Under the pieces are notes generated by a model, which saw only the letters and a list, made by a program, of their open reading frames with translations, had not been told where the DNA came from and did not search any database. DNA of 64,000 nucleotides. Source: Euglena gracilis. Taxonomy: Eukaryota > Euglenida > Euglenophyceae > Euglenales. The translations under genes and the position numbers were made by a program. Numbering within the stretch: the first letter of the stretch is position 1; each line of letters starts with the position of its first letter. Location of the stretch: contig CP154957.1 in assembly GCA_039621445.1 (NCBI GenBank), forward strand, positions 15,802,947 to 15,866,946, given 5' to 3'. Below are positions 40,741-52,126 of the stretch, piece by piece.

Positions 40741-41650
40741 AAACTTGGACCAAATTTTGTCACAAATTATACTGAGATTTTTTTTTTGATTTTTTTTGCA
40801 TTTTCAATGGCTTTTTTTTTTTGCTTCAAAAACCTTTCAAAATCAAAATTTTGAGAAAATGTTGAATTTTGGAAGCTGTGAAAAAATGGTGTTTTGAGGG
40901 TTTTTGGGGCGCCGGAAAATTTTTTCGGGTCCAAAAATTGGTGCTCGGAAATACGGGAAGAGGTGGTGGGGGGGTGGGGGTGGTCGACCCCCCCACCCAC
41001 CCTCCACCCTGGCTGTTTGGCCGATTCCCGTTCTGCTCTGGCCAGTTCCCGAGGTGGCCCGAACCCGGGGGGGGAGGGGGGGGAGGGGGGTTGGAGGCTG
41101 GTAAGCTTCGCTCTTACCCATAAAAGGATAAGTGCTCAGAGAGCCCCCACTTAGTCGGCCGATGGGGGTGGGGGGGGGGGTTATTGGTGGGGGAGGTGGT
41201 TATAAATCCCAAAATTGTTGGTGAAAACCCAACCCCCCAAAATGACCCCGAAAACCCCCAAATTGGAAATTTTCGGCAAATTTGGACAAAAAAAACGGCA
41301 TTTTTGATGATGGTTGGTCTCAAAAAATTGCCAAAAACCAGTTTTTGGGTGGTTTGCGGCCGAAAAAATTGTCCTTGATGGCTTCTCATTTTTCTTCCGC
41401 GGAGGGGGGGGGGGGGAGGGGCAGGGTTCGATATAAGGACATCTGGGGGGGGGGGGGTCCGGACCTCCCCTGCGGGACCCCCCCACCTAAACAGTGGCGA
41501 GGTCCGGGTGACCGGTTTTCGGCCCGGCGCGAAGCGCCGGGTCAAGATGTTGACAACCAGTGAAATCAAAGCGCAAGCAGCACATAATGATTTTTCAACA
41601 GGTCAATGGCAGAAAACTGCTAAAAACTCTGGCGCGAAGCGCCGGAGGAA
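40741..41650. other. Poly-C/G mosaic without a gene
   Basis: GGTCGACCCCCCCACCCACC and TTCGCTCTTACCCATAAAAGGATAAGTGCTC (hairpin-forming; relatives at 39,367 and 43,741) lie here, as does an inverted copy of the TATATCGAACCCTG motif near 41,425. Frames are Pro/Gly-rich. No gene. Confidence 0.45.
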
Positions 41651-41656
41651 AAAATT

Positions 41657-42310
41657 GACGGATGGGAAGCCTTGAGAGGGGGGGGGTCGGACCAGGCTTC
41701 TTTTTAAGACCCCCGGGGGGGGGGAGGGTGGTGGTCCCCCACCCACCCAAGGTGGCGCGGGACCCCCCCCCCCGGGGGGGGCAGGACCCCCCCAAAATCG
41801 GGCCCGTTAAAGGCAGTTCTCAAAAATTTTCGGCGTTTCGCGCCAAAAAGGTATACCCGGCGCCTCCGGTGCAGGACCCCTTCCCCTTTGGGGGGTCCAG
41901 CCCCGGACCCACCCCCCCCCCCCCCCCCCCCCCCCCCGGGGGGGTCTGCTGACTTAAAAAGAAGCCTGGGTCAGACCCCCCCTCCCGACACGGAGGGGGG
42001 GGGGGGGGGTCGGACCCCCCCTCCTACCTCGAAAGTGGGGGGGGGGGGGATTTTTCGATTTCATGGACGGGCAAAGGGCCGGAAATCGGGTCGAAATCGG
42101 TCAAAAATCCCTGATTTTTCTTTGAAAATTGATCCAAAAATGCTCATTTTTGAATTTGTTTACATTTTTTTGGGGGAAAACACCAACACATCAAAAAATG
42201 GGCAATATGTCCAAAAGTCAGCAAAAGGGGTGTTTTTGCTCATTTTACGGCGCACAGCGCCGGAAGAAAATTTTCTGCTATTTTTGGCACCTGGGGGGGT
42301 GGGGGATCCA
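41657..42310. mobile_element. CAGGGATGGATGGGAAGC-family element, diverged copy containing a MITE
   Basis: GATGGGAAGCCTTGAGAGGG starts the match to 53,774-54,130. Shared text includes CCTCCTACCTCGAAA, TCATGGACGGGCAAAGGG, CACCAACACATCAAAAAA and GGGCAATATGTCCAAAAGTC. The true left terminus is changed to TTGACGGATGGG and the right terminus is not recognisable. A 276-bp CAGGCTTC-family MITE interrupts it. Confidence 0.75.
41693..41968. mobile_element. hAT-like MITE, family CAGGCTTC, copy 2 (276 bp)
   Basis: Exact CAGGCTTCTTTTTAAG terminal inverted repeats. Flanks GGTCGGAC (41,685-41,692) and GGTCAGAC (41,969-41,976) match at 7 of 8. The related sequence at 53,790-53,815 reads through the site without the element. 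The interior is homologous to 28,575-28,837. Confidence 0.88.
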
Positions 42311-42386
42311 GACCCCCCTCCCACCATCTAGGGGGGGGGGGGGTCCGGACCAGGGTGTGACGTAGAGCGGAGCTCTTTGGGAGGCC

Positions 42387-42495
42387 ACCCCGGCCCGGCC
42401 CGGCCTGCCCGCGGCCCAGCGGCGCGGCCCAGCGGCGCGCGGCCCGGCGGCCCGGCGGCCCGGCCCGGCCGGCGGCCCGGCCCGGCCCGGCCGGA
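42387..42495. repeat. CCGGC/CGGCC simple repeat
   Basis: About 110 bp of (CGGCC)n-like sequence with GCGGCCCAGCGGCGC variants. Confidence 0.9.
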
Positions 42496-42499
42496 GCTC

Positions 42500-43085
42500 A
42501 TTTTCGGTTCAAAAACAATTTTTTCCAGGTCCGGGAGGTCCAAAAACATCGTTTTGGGCAAAATTTTTTTGGATTTTTTTCGAACCCGAAAATGAACCCA
42601 AATCCATTGTTTTCGGGCCAAAAACGGGGGTCCGGGGATCAAAAAACACTCATTTTCGGCTCAAAACACTTTTTTCGGGTCCCGGAGTTCAAAAAACATG
42701 GTTTCGGGCAAATAAATTTTTTTGATTTTTTTCGACTTTTTTGACCCGGTTTTGACCCAAAGTCAATGGTTTGGCGGCCCAAAACGGGGCGCTGGCGGGT
42801 CGAAAAACGCTCATTTTCGGCTCAAAAACAGTTTTTCTGGGTTTGGGAGGCCAAAAAACATCGTTTCGAGCAAAAAAAATTTTTCGATTTTTTTCGACTT
42901 TTTTCGACTTTTTTGACCCAGTTTTGACCCAAAGTCAATGGGTTGGCGGCCCAAAACGGGGCGCCGGCGGGTCGAACAACGCTCATTTTCGGCTCAAAAA
43001 CAGTTTTTCTGGGTCCGGGAGGCCAAAAAACATCGTTTCGGACGAAAATTTTTTTTCGATTTTTTTTCGACTTTTTTTTGACCGA
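42500..43085. repeat. Tandem array of repeat D, about 170-bp units
   Basis: Successive units contain CTCATTTTCGGCTCAAAAAC, AGTTTTTCTGGGTCCGGGAG, GCCAAAAAACATCGTTTCGG, TTTTTTCGACTTTTTTGACC, TTTTGACCCAAAGTCAATGG and GCCCAAAACGGGGCGCCGGC. About three and a half units, the last two the most alike. Confidence 0.85.
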
Positions 43086-43500
43086 AAACGGCCACGTCGA
43101 ACAGTGGAAAAAGTGTACAAAATGGCCTAAAATGGCCTAAATTGGCCGAAAAACGGCCGTATCTCGGGCCAGGCGGGGAGTTTCGGGGATGCCAAAATCC
43201 CAGTATATAGAGCGTTCCAAGGGCTTCAATTCAGGTCTCCGGACATTTCCTTTGATTTTGCATCATTTTCGAGAAATTTTGAAAACCCCGAAGTCGAACA
43301 ATGGGAAAAGTGTACAAAACGGTCATCAGGGCCGAAAACGGCCGTATCTCGGGCTGGGCGGGGAGTTGCGGGGAAATCAAAATACCGGTAGATGGGGCGT
43401 TCCAAAGGCTTCAAATTAGGTCTCCGGACATTTCCTTTGATTTGGCTTCATTTTGGAGATATTTTGAAAATTGACATTTTTTTGGCCGAAATGGCAGAGT
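43086..43500. repeat. Tandem duplicate, about 190-bp units (repeat F)
   Basis: Two units share AGTGTACAAAA-GG, CCGAAAACGGCCGTATCTCG, GGCGGGGAGTT-CGGGG, GGGCGTTCCAA-GGCTTCAA and AGGTCTCCGGACATTTCCTT. A third, diverged unit lies at 39,780-39,890 and hosts the 39,883 insertion. Confidence 0.85.
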
Positions 43501-43515
43501 CCAAAGGGGGGGGGG

Positions 43516-43690
43516 GGCGGGCCGATCCTACCCAGTTTGGACCCCTTCGCGCGTGAATAACTCGGGCCTGGCAGGGAGTTGGGGGTCAAACCCAGGTGAT
43601 TCGGAAACTAGAAATCCAGTCGCTCGCGACTGAAAAAAAAATTCTGGGAACGGGGCCGGGATCATGGTGATAATCCGTCCGTTCCCGAGG
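43516..43690. repeat. Repeat E, copy 2
   Basis: Near-identical to 40,310-40,495. Repeats D, F and E occur in the same order in 39,420-40,495 and 42,500-43,690, so the whole 1.1-1.2 kb block is duplicated. Confidence 0.85.
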
Positions 43691-43977
43691 TGGCCCCGAG
43701 GGGGGGGGGGCGGGGGGGGGGGGAGGGTCGAGGGGGTTTTTCGCTCTTACCCATAAAGGGATAAGAGCTCAGCGACCCCCCCCTACCACCTTACCCCCCT
43801 AGGGGGGGGGGGGTCCGGACCCCCCTGCGGGCCGGGGGGGGGGGGGGGGGGGGGACACCCCCCACCTAAACCATATACGCCCTCCTTATATCGAACCCTG
43901 GGGGGTACAAGTCCCAATTTAGTTGGTCAGCCCGGGTTATAAATGGGGGGGGGGGTTGTAAATGGGGGAGGGGGTTT

Positions 43978-44665
<688 letters not shown>

Positions 44666-44859
44666 TACATATATACATGTTCATGTGTGGCATCCTTAAA
44701 CTGCTGGCCCCCCGGGGTCAGGATTAACTACTCACTGATAACTATTAAATCCAGGGGGGGGGGTCCATCTTCTTGTGTACCCTGCCGTTGACAGTTTCAA
44801 CAACACTTTTCTTTGGGTGGTTTCCGTGAATTTTAGGGGCAGGTTTGGGCTTATAATTG

Positions 44860-45060
44860 CCATCAAGAAACGAATTAGGGTCAGGGTCAACCCAAAAATT
44901 GAGGAGTTAGGCCGAAATCGGGCCGAAATTTGGCCTGAATTGGGCCCAATTTCAGCCTAAATGGCCTAAACCCTAACCCTGAGACTATTACCAAAACCTA
45001 ACCCAAACCCTGTCCCTTTCAAATTAACCCGAACCCGGACCTTGTACCAAGAGTCGGCTT
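44860..45060. repeat. Interstitial degenerate telomere-like block
   Basis: ATTAGGGTCAGGGTCAACCC is followed by GGCCGAAATCGGGCCGAAAT..GGCCTAAACCCTAACCCTGA and AACCTAACCCAAACCCTGTC. Words on the two sides are in opposite orientation (TTAGGG left, CCCTAA right) around a GGCC-rich centre, so the block is itself roughly palindromic. Confidence 0.6.
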
Positions 45061-45117
45061 TCCGTACCACCCGATCCACAAAATCCAATGTTCAAATGTT
45101 TAATACTTTGTAAGTAT

Positions 45118-45245
45118 GTTTGTTCGTATGCATGCATGCATGCGTGCATGCATGTATGCATGTATGGGGGGCATGTATTGTTTGCAAGTATGTTTGTATG
45201 TATGTATGAATGCACGCATGCATGCATGCAAGTATGCAGGGTTTA
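45118..45245. repeat. ATGC/ATGT microsatellite
   Basis: TGTTCGTATGCATGCATGCATG and its repeat after TTTGCAAGTATGTTTG. Confidence 0.9.
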
Positions 45246-45747
45246 CATATTGATCAGGGAAGAATATCCTTTTTTAAATTTTGACCACAAACACGTCCAC
45301 CGTCAGCAGCATACTGTGACCAGCCAGTCAGCTACCCGCAGGATCCTCCGGCAACGTTCTTGCACAGCATAAGGATGGTCAGCTGCGGCAAACGTTCTCC
45401 CCAATGCTGTGAAGGACAACAAATTGGGGTTGGAGTTCCAAAAAACAAAGGCATGGTTTTAGGAAGGTTTGACAAAACTGGACCAGGGTTGCAGGGGGGG
45501 GGGTATCTGGGACCCAATAAGGCCAATTTTTTCTTTCCAGCGCTTTGCTCCAATTTTTTTTGCACTGTTGACAATTTTTTTTGCCAAAAGTGTCCAAAAG
45601 AGAGTTTCGATTTCTTTAATTCCATGTTCGACCCCGGGCCTAGCTCCAACCCTTGTGGACCCTATGGGGGAGGGGGAGGGGCAGCCAGCAACCTTTTTCC
45701 AGCCAGTTTAAAAAAAATATAAAAATCTGACTGGACCCCCGCGGCCT

Positions 45748-46052
45748 AACTCGCACTTAGCTTTGAAAATGACTGGAAATTTGCGCCGACGCGCAAATCC
45801 AAAAAAAACCTGTTTTGAACACCGAGGCCTGAGTTTTTTAATTTCTTATTTTTATCACTGTGGGTGGAGAGAGCAGTCCTGGAAGCATCTCATTACCAGA
45901 GCGGACAGAGCTAAGGTAGAGGGAAACGTTGCCTGGGACAGGAAGCCAACCCCCTGGTGTGTGAAAGCAACCACCAACTGCTTTATATCCAGACGTCTCT
46001 TGTCCTGGGCGTTGTGAGCCCAACTGCCAGTGCCGGAGGTTCCTCCCACCCC
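45748..46052. repeat. Dispersed repeat R2, copy 2 (uninterrupted)
   Basis: GGCCTAACTCGCAC starts the match to 25,508 onward. At about 45,836, after GAGGCCTGAGT, it continues directly into TTATTTTTATCACTG, matching 26,316-26,530. The foldback insertion is absent. Confidence 0.8.
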
Positions 46053-47340
46053 CTCCCCTATCGACGAGCTTTATTTATTTTGCACCCACCCGAAGGGCGT
46101 GGCTTTAGGGTTTGCATGCAAGGAGGAGGGGAATCAAGCGGTCCGGAGGTAAGCCAAGCGCCCGAGGTTGGGGAAGGTACCCACCCCAACCCCCCCCCCC
46201 CCGGGGCCTGCCTCCTCAAAGCACCCGGGGGGAGGGGGGGTGCAAACACCCTGAAAAAGAAGCTTGGTCCAGACCCAGAGGGGAACAAAAATCTGATTTG
46301 GATGAACATGTGCAAACTTGGGGATGCAGCATGCACACCTCCATCCGCATCCAAACCAACTTTCTCTTCTTGCACAGCAGGCGGAAGGAAAATGAAACCC
46401 CGGACTTCGCAATCTTCTTCCAAAAGCGCTGTCTCTGTGGAGAAAAGAGGAAAATCAGCACATGGGGTTGAAAAAGAGGCTTGTGGGAATGCATCTGACG
46501 GAGAAAGTGGAAAAGGCAGATGGCCAACAGTGCCATATGGGAGGCCTGGTGGGGGGTACCACCCCACCTGGAGGTGGGGGGAGGGGGGACAGACCATTTT
46601 ATGGGGGACCCGGGGGGGGGCGTGGGGGGGGGGGGTCAAGGGGGGAAAAACCCGGAAAGGGTTGGGGGTGTACTTTGGGGGCAATTTTGGGGGGTAAAAA
46701 ATGTACTTTTTGGAAAAAATGGGGAAAAAAAAATGGGTTGCACCGTGGCCTAAAAAACCAACAAACCACCGAGGGTTTTGGACCCCACCCTAGTGGTTGG
46801 GGCCCAGGAGGGGCAACATTGGGTGCAAGGGAGATTTTTGCTCTTCTGTTGGGCAAAACCCGCAAAGAATGCAACAAAATGGGCCAAAACCTGGAAACAG
46901 TATTGGTAAAAAGCCTTGGTCAAAAAGGCAAAGGGGAGGGGTCAGCCAAAACCCCCACAAACCCTCCACACCAGGTACTTTTGTAAAACAAGGCCAAAAA
47001 CAAAAAAAAATCCTCCCACCCCTCCCATCACCCACAGGGTTTCAGGGATTCCTGAGTGGTCCTCAAAGAAAAAACCCATTCCACTTTGGGGTCAATCGCA
47101 CAAGGGGTGATGTGAAGAAAAGGCCAAAAAGAGAAAACCCGAAACACATTTTTCCAGCACCTTTCAATGCTGGACAAGGTTGCAGAAAAAGATGCACACA
47201 GTGTGGTTAATGTAGGGTTTTGGACACACAAAGAAATTCAAAAAAATGCTTCAAACTAAGGAATTTTGATAATTTGAATAATAGTAATTTGAATAGAAAC
47301 AGTTTAAGCACAATTCATTATGAATTGTTTCACTTGAATC
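46053..47340. other. Mixed poly-C/G and low-complexity sequence, no firm gene
   Basis: A Ser/Lys-rich stretch at about 46,320-46,510 (KMKPRTSQSSSKSAVSVEKR) is the only protein-like part of a 246-codon frame. The rest is Pro/Gly-rich over poly-C/G. 46,590-46,760 is G-rich with GGGGGAAAAACCC. 46,800-47,220 is Lys/Pro/Asn-rich in translation. Nothing is supported. Confidence 0.35.
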
Positions 47341-47347
47341 CTCTGGG

Positions 47348-47720
47348 TCAACATCTTTGATGAGCAATCCCAACTACAAGGAGCAAAACAGCAGAAACAA
47401 ACCAGATTCTTTGGGAGACTTCTGAACGATGTCCGCAATGAGGTTTGCCAGCTGGCAGATATGGGCCAACAAATCCTGCGGAAGGGTAGTTTGAAGGAGG
47501 TGGGGTTGTCTCCTGGATGCTTATGTCTGCCACAGCCTTGTCCAAAAAAGGGCACTATTCCAGTTTTTGTGCTGCTGATACAGAGGGTGTGTCACCAGCA
47601 CACCTTTGCCACATGAGGAAAATGTCAGTGGGGTGTATTCCCATTGAACCCTGATCATGCAAAACCAGATTCAGCATCACGAGGCCAGCGCAAACAATCC
47701 TTAATGAGATAAAGCAATCC
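47348..47720 (-). pseudogene. Protein-like remnant with one internal stop
   Basis: Reading the minus strand from about 47,720, CFISLRIVCAGLVMLNLVLH and MGIHPTDIFLMWQRCAGDTP lead to a stop at 47,555. The same frame then goes on with FLDKAVADISIQETTPP to 47,348, ending in a hydrophobic VSAVLLLVVGIAHQ. A neighbouring frame in 47,340-47,450 also reads well (QLANLIADIVQKSPKESGLF), so a frameshift is likely. The upstream part is cut by a poly-C/G element at 47,735. No family was recognised. Confidence 0.35.
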
Positions 47721-47734
47721 GGGGCAGGAGCTAT

Positions 47735-48035
47735 TCTAAGACCGGGTGGGGAGGTCCCCCCCACCCACCCACCCCCTGGGGTCCCGGGGGACCCACCTTT
47801 CTCCCCGAAAATGGCTAAAAATCGCGAAAAATGCAAAAATAGCACCTTTTTCAAAAATAGCACCAAAAAGTATATCCCACCGGCCCCTGGGGGGGGGGGC
47901 GGGGGGGGGGGCTCAGCTGGACCCACCCACCCTACCCCCCCCGTGTGTTTTTTTTTAAAAAAATTGCTGGATTTTGATAAATCCAATGGAGGTTGGTGGG
48001 TGTGTTGTCCCCGGATCAGGGGTTTTTTTTTTAGT
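47735..48035. mobile_element. Degraded CAGGGGTTTTT-family sequence
   Basis: TCTAAGACCGGG, poly-C/G, AAAATCGCGAAAAATGCAAA, AATAGCACCTTTTTCAAAAA, AAAGTATATCCCACC and GCTCAGCTGGACCCACCCAC follow the family order. The CGGCGCC hairpin is deleted. A separate family end, CAGGGGTTTTTTTTTTAGTC, occurs at 48,017. Confidence 0.6.
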
Positions 48036-48059
48036 CTTGTAGACCTGACTGTCATCCAT

Positions 48060-48250
48060 CAACTTGGAGACTGCGGCACTGTGCTGCAGCCAGCCCAAGA
48101 AAACGGCCAACCCCCCAAGGAAGGGTCGAGCGGTGTGGTCGGCGAGGCCCTTGACAATCTGTGAGGAGCAAAAAAAAAGAGCCTTGTGGCCAGCGATTTG
48201 CTTGAAAATGCCCTTACAGATGATTGCACCATCGTATTTTTTTCCCAACG
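48060..48250 (-). CDS. Short protein-like frame, unknown
   Basis: The minus strand encodes KKYDGAIICKGIFKQIAGHK, FFCSSQIVKGLADHTARPFL and FLGWLQHSAAVSKLMDDSQV. The composition is that of a folded protein or membrane-associated helix. The 3' side runs into the family end at 48,017. It may belong with the 47,348-47,720 remnant, separated by the inserted element. No family was recognised. Confidence 0.35.
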
Positions 48251-48630
48251 ATCAACCTCCCTTTTTGTGCAGCAGAGTAGAGAGATTCTGCAGCCCCAGG
48301 GAGTCCAGCTCAGAGGCTGGAAATTCGGGCGGGCTGGAAAAAAACTGCTGGCTGACCCCCCCCCAAAGGAATCCCCCGCCTGGGACTGGGCCTGATTCGG
48401 GTGCCACAAAAAACGATGCTGCGAAAAAGTCCAAAAACATGCCAATTGTGTAAAACATGCACTAGCCAGCCCCTGGTCCATTTTTTACCATTTTCGGCTT
48501 TTTTTTGCACCCCCAAAAACGAAAAATCTGTTGCCACCTGGCCACCCTTTGGGCGTCTGCAAAAAAAATAAACTCGTCCATGGACATCTCTGATGAGGTA
48601 CATTAGAGTGCCAGGTGCACCTCACACATA

Positions 48631-48631
<1 letters not shown>

Positions 48632-48729
<98 letters not shown>

Positions 48730-48730
48730 A
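48632..48730. repeat. AC microsatellite
   Basis: About 95 bp of uninterrupted (CA)n. Confidence 0.97.
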
Positions 48731-49571
48731 CACATACCTGCACAAAGAATTGAGCTGCCGTCTTCCATGCCAACAACAATATAGCACACCCCTTGTCATT
48801 GGTGGGTGTCGTCAAATGCTCAGCTGGAAAGCAGAAGAGGAAGATGCTTCATTGGGGAGTCAAAATTTTGAGTTAATTTCCTTGGAGTGATTTCAATTGA
48901 TTTCCCTTCAAATTTTCCTCATTTAGTACTTATTTTACCAATTTCGCTTTATTTTTACCAATTTTGCACATCAAAGGGGGGGGGTCCATTTGCAACCCGG
49001 TCAGAGGTGGAACTCAAGAACATTTTGGGGCTTGGGAACGACAAAGACACTGAAAAATATTTTCTGGACATCGGGAGAATAGCTGGCCTTTTGTTAGCAA
49101 ATTTAGATAACAAAAAAACTCTTTAAAACCTATTTTTTTAAAAAAAATCCTTTCTTGTTTCTCCATGCTCAAAAAATTATATCCTGCCAGCGAAAGCAAA
49201 ATTAGAAAATCATTTGTGTCTCGGCTTTGAAACCCCGGTGCAGAGGACCAGACGTCAGCGGCAGAAAAGAGGTCTTCGGTGGCCGGGGTCGCGCGCATAT
49301 GCGCCCCATTGTGGACTGTCTGAGAAAAAGCTTTCACGTCCGAAAACGGCCAGTTGTCGGTGTCGCCACAACTGTGCAAGACATGGGGTGTGCTGTGCAA
49401 GGTTGGGTTGGAGCGTTGGGAGCTGTCGGTGCCGCGGGGCAGAGGGTGTGCAGACGATCAGGGAGAGCCAGTTGGACATGCGGCAGTGGGGCTGGTGGTG
49501 TGCTGTAATTGGGCGATGCCATGTGTACGTGCTGGCAGGAGGAGATGCGTGATCCCTGCTGTGGTACAGAC

Positions 49572-49922
49572 CATACCATTGCTTAGCGACCCCCAGGGGG
49601 GGAGGGGGGGGGTCACTTTCCACTCCGAAAAAACCAGTCAGTCACTTTTTCGGCCAAGCCAGTCAGTTACTTTACCCCCCGGGGGGGGGGGGGTCGGCCA
49701 CTCAAGAAAACCAGTCACTTTTTGGCCTTTCAAGGCCATTTTTGACCAAATTTTATCCGGCGCCTTTGGCGCCGGTTGGCCAACCCAGCCACTTTTGGGT
49801 GATTTCTGGCCCTCCCCACCCCCGGGGGGTCACGGCCAAAAAACCAGTCAGTCACTCTGAAAAAACCAGTCAGTCACCCCCCCAGGGGGGGGGGGGTGGG
49901 ACAGGTGTTAAGCAATGGTCTG
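49572..49922. mobile_element. hAT-like MITE, family CA..CCATTGCTTA (351 bp)
   Basis: Ends CATACCATTGCTTAGC and inverted CAGACCATTGCTTAAC. The element is flanked by a perfect 8-bp duplication GTACAGAC (49,564-49,571 and 49,923-49,930). Inside are AACCAGTCAGTCAC words near both ends, poly-C/G blocks and CGGCGCCTTTGGCGCCG. This is the best-preserved member of the family seen at 39,170, 39,883 and 55,012. Confidence 0.88.
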
Positions 49923-50259
49923 GTACAGACCCTGGCACCCGCTGACAGGGGCATCTGCGCACAGGTCCTGCGATTCATCGGCGTTTGACGGTGTGTTTCC
50001 TTTGCCAGAGAAAGCAAGCATCGAACTCGCTTCCGGTAGATTCTTTTTCAAAAGACGACAGGTGGTTGGGTCTGAATCGGCCCCACTTTCTGATACTTGC
50101 ATGGGTCATTGAAAAACTGCAGGTGTTTATGCTTCTGGTGGTCTCGCTGGTCCGCGCCGCCACAGCCCTTTATTCACACCGTTCATCGACAGCGTCCGTT
50201 CATGGGCGCCAAAGCGCGCACAAACAAGATTGTGTTCATGTCCGCTTAAGCACGCGAAA

Positions 50260-50305
50260 GCAAAATTTGTTTGTGGGCGCCTTTGCGCCCACAAACAAAT
50301 TTTGC
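50260..50305. repeat. Perfect hairpin, 21-bp stem and 4-nt loop
   Basis: GCAAAATTTGTTTGTGGGCG plus C is exactly complementary to the segment 50,285-50,305, with CTTT as the loop. A related half-site (AAACAAGATTG..GCGCGC) lies at 50,205-50,235. It resembles the GCGC-palindrome modules of the foldback elements. Confidence 0.9.
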
Positions 50306-50828
50306 TCTGCAAAGGTTGTGCTTCTTTTTCCGGGTTCTTTGCAACATCCCTGTCAATCCCTGCACCCCAATTCTTCTTCTCATCCCTTGCCAAACACCCT
50401 GCACCCCCTCCTGATCTTCCTGCCAACTTGGTCACACCACACCCACACACCCTGGCATTCCCTCCCTGCGCATTGACAAATACCCCAAAAACACCACACC
50501 AAGGCGCCACAAACGAAGCAGTCCAGCAAACACCCAGGATGCACACTGCTGGCAGTTGGGGTACACCGGGGAAAGAGCCGAAAAAGAGCAAGAAAGGCAG
50601 TACAGCCGACAGACACAATTGTTGGACCCGGCCGGACATTTTTGTTGGACCCCTGCCGGGCAAGAAATGGGAGAATGGAGGACATTTCTATAGGGCCCCC
50701 GGGGACATGCATAGTTGACCCTCTGACCCATGAAATTTAGGCCCCGATGGACAATTTTTGCAGGGAAACCTGTCTGAAACAATCTGAACCAAGGAACTTG
50801 AAATTTCACAGCAGATGCTAAGATTCAG

Positions 50829-51121
50829 TTGGTGGGAATGCCTTCAAGAATCTGCATATTGATCGTACAAAATACCTTCGATTTTTCCTCCCAAAAATGG
50901 GGCAAAGCTAGCTTTCGAAATTTCACAAATGTGGGAGGCGAAGGAATCATCCAACAACTGGTCCAAAGCTGTTCCTCAGTGTCTCGCATTGGAATGTCAT
51001 TCACACAGATGGTCACACTTTGCATTGGCTTCCAAAAACTTTCTCTGACAGCAACTCTAGGGTACAAGCAACCTCTTCTCAAAGGCTTCCTAAAGCAACG
51101 TTTTGTATTCACATTGAACAA
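50829..51121 (-). CDS. Protein-like frame on either strand, unknown
   Basis: The minus strand encodes RRGCLYPRVAVRESFWKPM, TEEQLWTSCWMIPSPPTFVK and KFRKLALPHFWEEKSKVFCT. The plus strand is open as well (FTNVGGEGIIQQLVQSCSS). The region is non-repetitive with ordinary base composition, so a coding remnant is plausible, but the strand is not settled. It ends next to the 51,144-53,016 element. Confidence 0.3.
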
Positions 51122-52126
51122 GAAAAAAAAACAACTTTGCGACCACTGCGGGGTCTACCGCAAAAGTGGAATCCTAACTTTTTGGTTGCCTCCGCGGAGG
51201 CTCCAGGGAGCTTCTGCGGAGCCTCCCCAGAGGCTCAAGGTAAACAGCCTCCGTGGAGGCTAAGGTAACCAGGCTCCGCGGAGGCTCCCTGGAGGCTAAG
51301 GTAACCAGCGGTGTCCATTTGGCTTTTCCCGGGGGGAGGGGGGCGGGGAGGAGGGGGGGGGTGGGGGAAGGGGCCCCCCCCTCCCCCCCCCCGGACCCCC
51401 CCGCCCCCCACCCCCCTTCCCCCTACCCCCGCCCCCAATAACAACATCCCTTTGTGTGGACATGGACAGTTTGGCGGACATGGCGTTAAACCCCCCCTCC
51501 CTAATAGAAACGCAGGTGCGCTAATAGCGGACTGCCGCCTCTGGCGGTGGGGGGTGCGCTTCTTTTTGGGACCCTACCTGCCTGATTTTGTTGGTTTCCT
51601 TTCGAAATCCCATCAAAATGGGGGGTGTGCTTGTAGCGGACTGCCGCCTTCGACGGCGGGGGGTGCGCTTTTATTTGGACCCTGCGCTTGTAGCGGTCCC
51701 ACGCTTCTATTGGGGGGGGTTTAATAGAAAACAGGGAAAAGGTAAAAGCAAAATAAGGCGGACATGGCGTTTTTGTGGCAAATGGATTTTTGGTTTTCAA
51801 CAAGTTTGGCGGACATGGCGTATACAGCAAATGGGTAAACGGTAAAAGCAAAATCAAGTGGACGTGTCGTTTTTGTGGCAACTGGATCAATGGTTTCGAC
51901 ATGGTGTAAATGGCAAACGTGTGAACGGTCTGCCACATCAGGCAGACATGGCATTTTGTGGCAAACGGGGGGTATGGGGGCGTGTGAGTGGGAGAAAAGG
52001 TTTGCTTTTTTTGCGGTGATGTGGGCGGTGTTGAAGCCTAAACAAAATTTATGTTTGTTAAGGGATATGTGGCAAAAACGAAAAAAAATATTTTGCGGGA
52101 TTGGGATAGAAAAATCCTCTTCCTTT

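Noticed and set aside
46112-46697. 246-codon frame at 45,957-46,697
   Set aside because: Its first part is repeat R2 and its last part poly-G; only a short Ser/Lys-rich middle looks protein-like.
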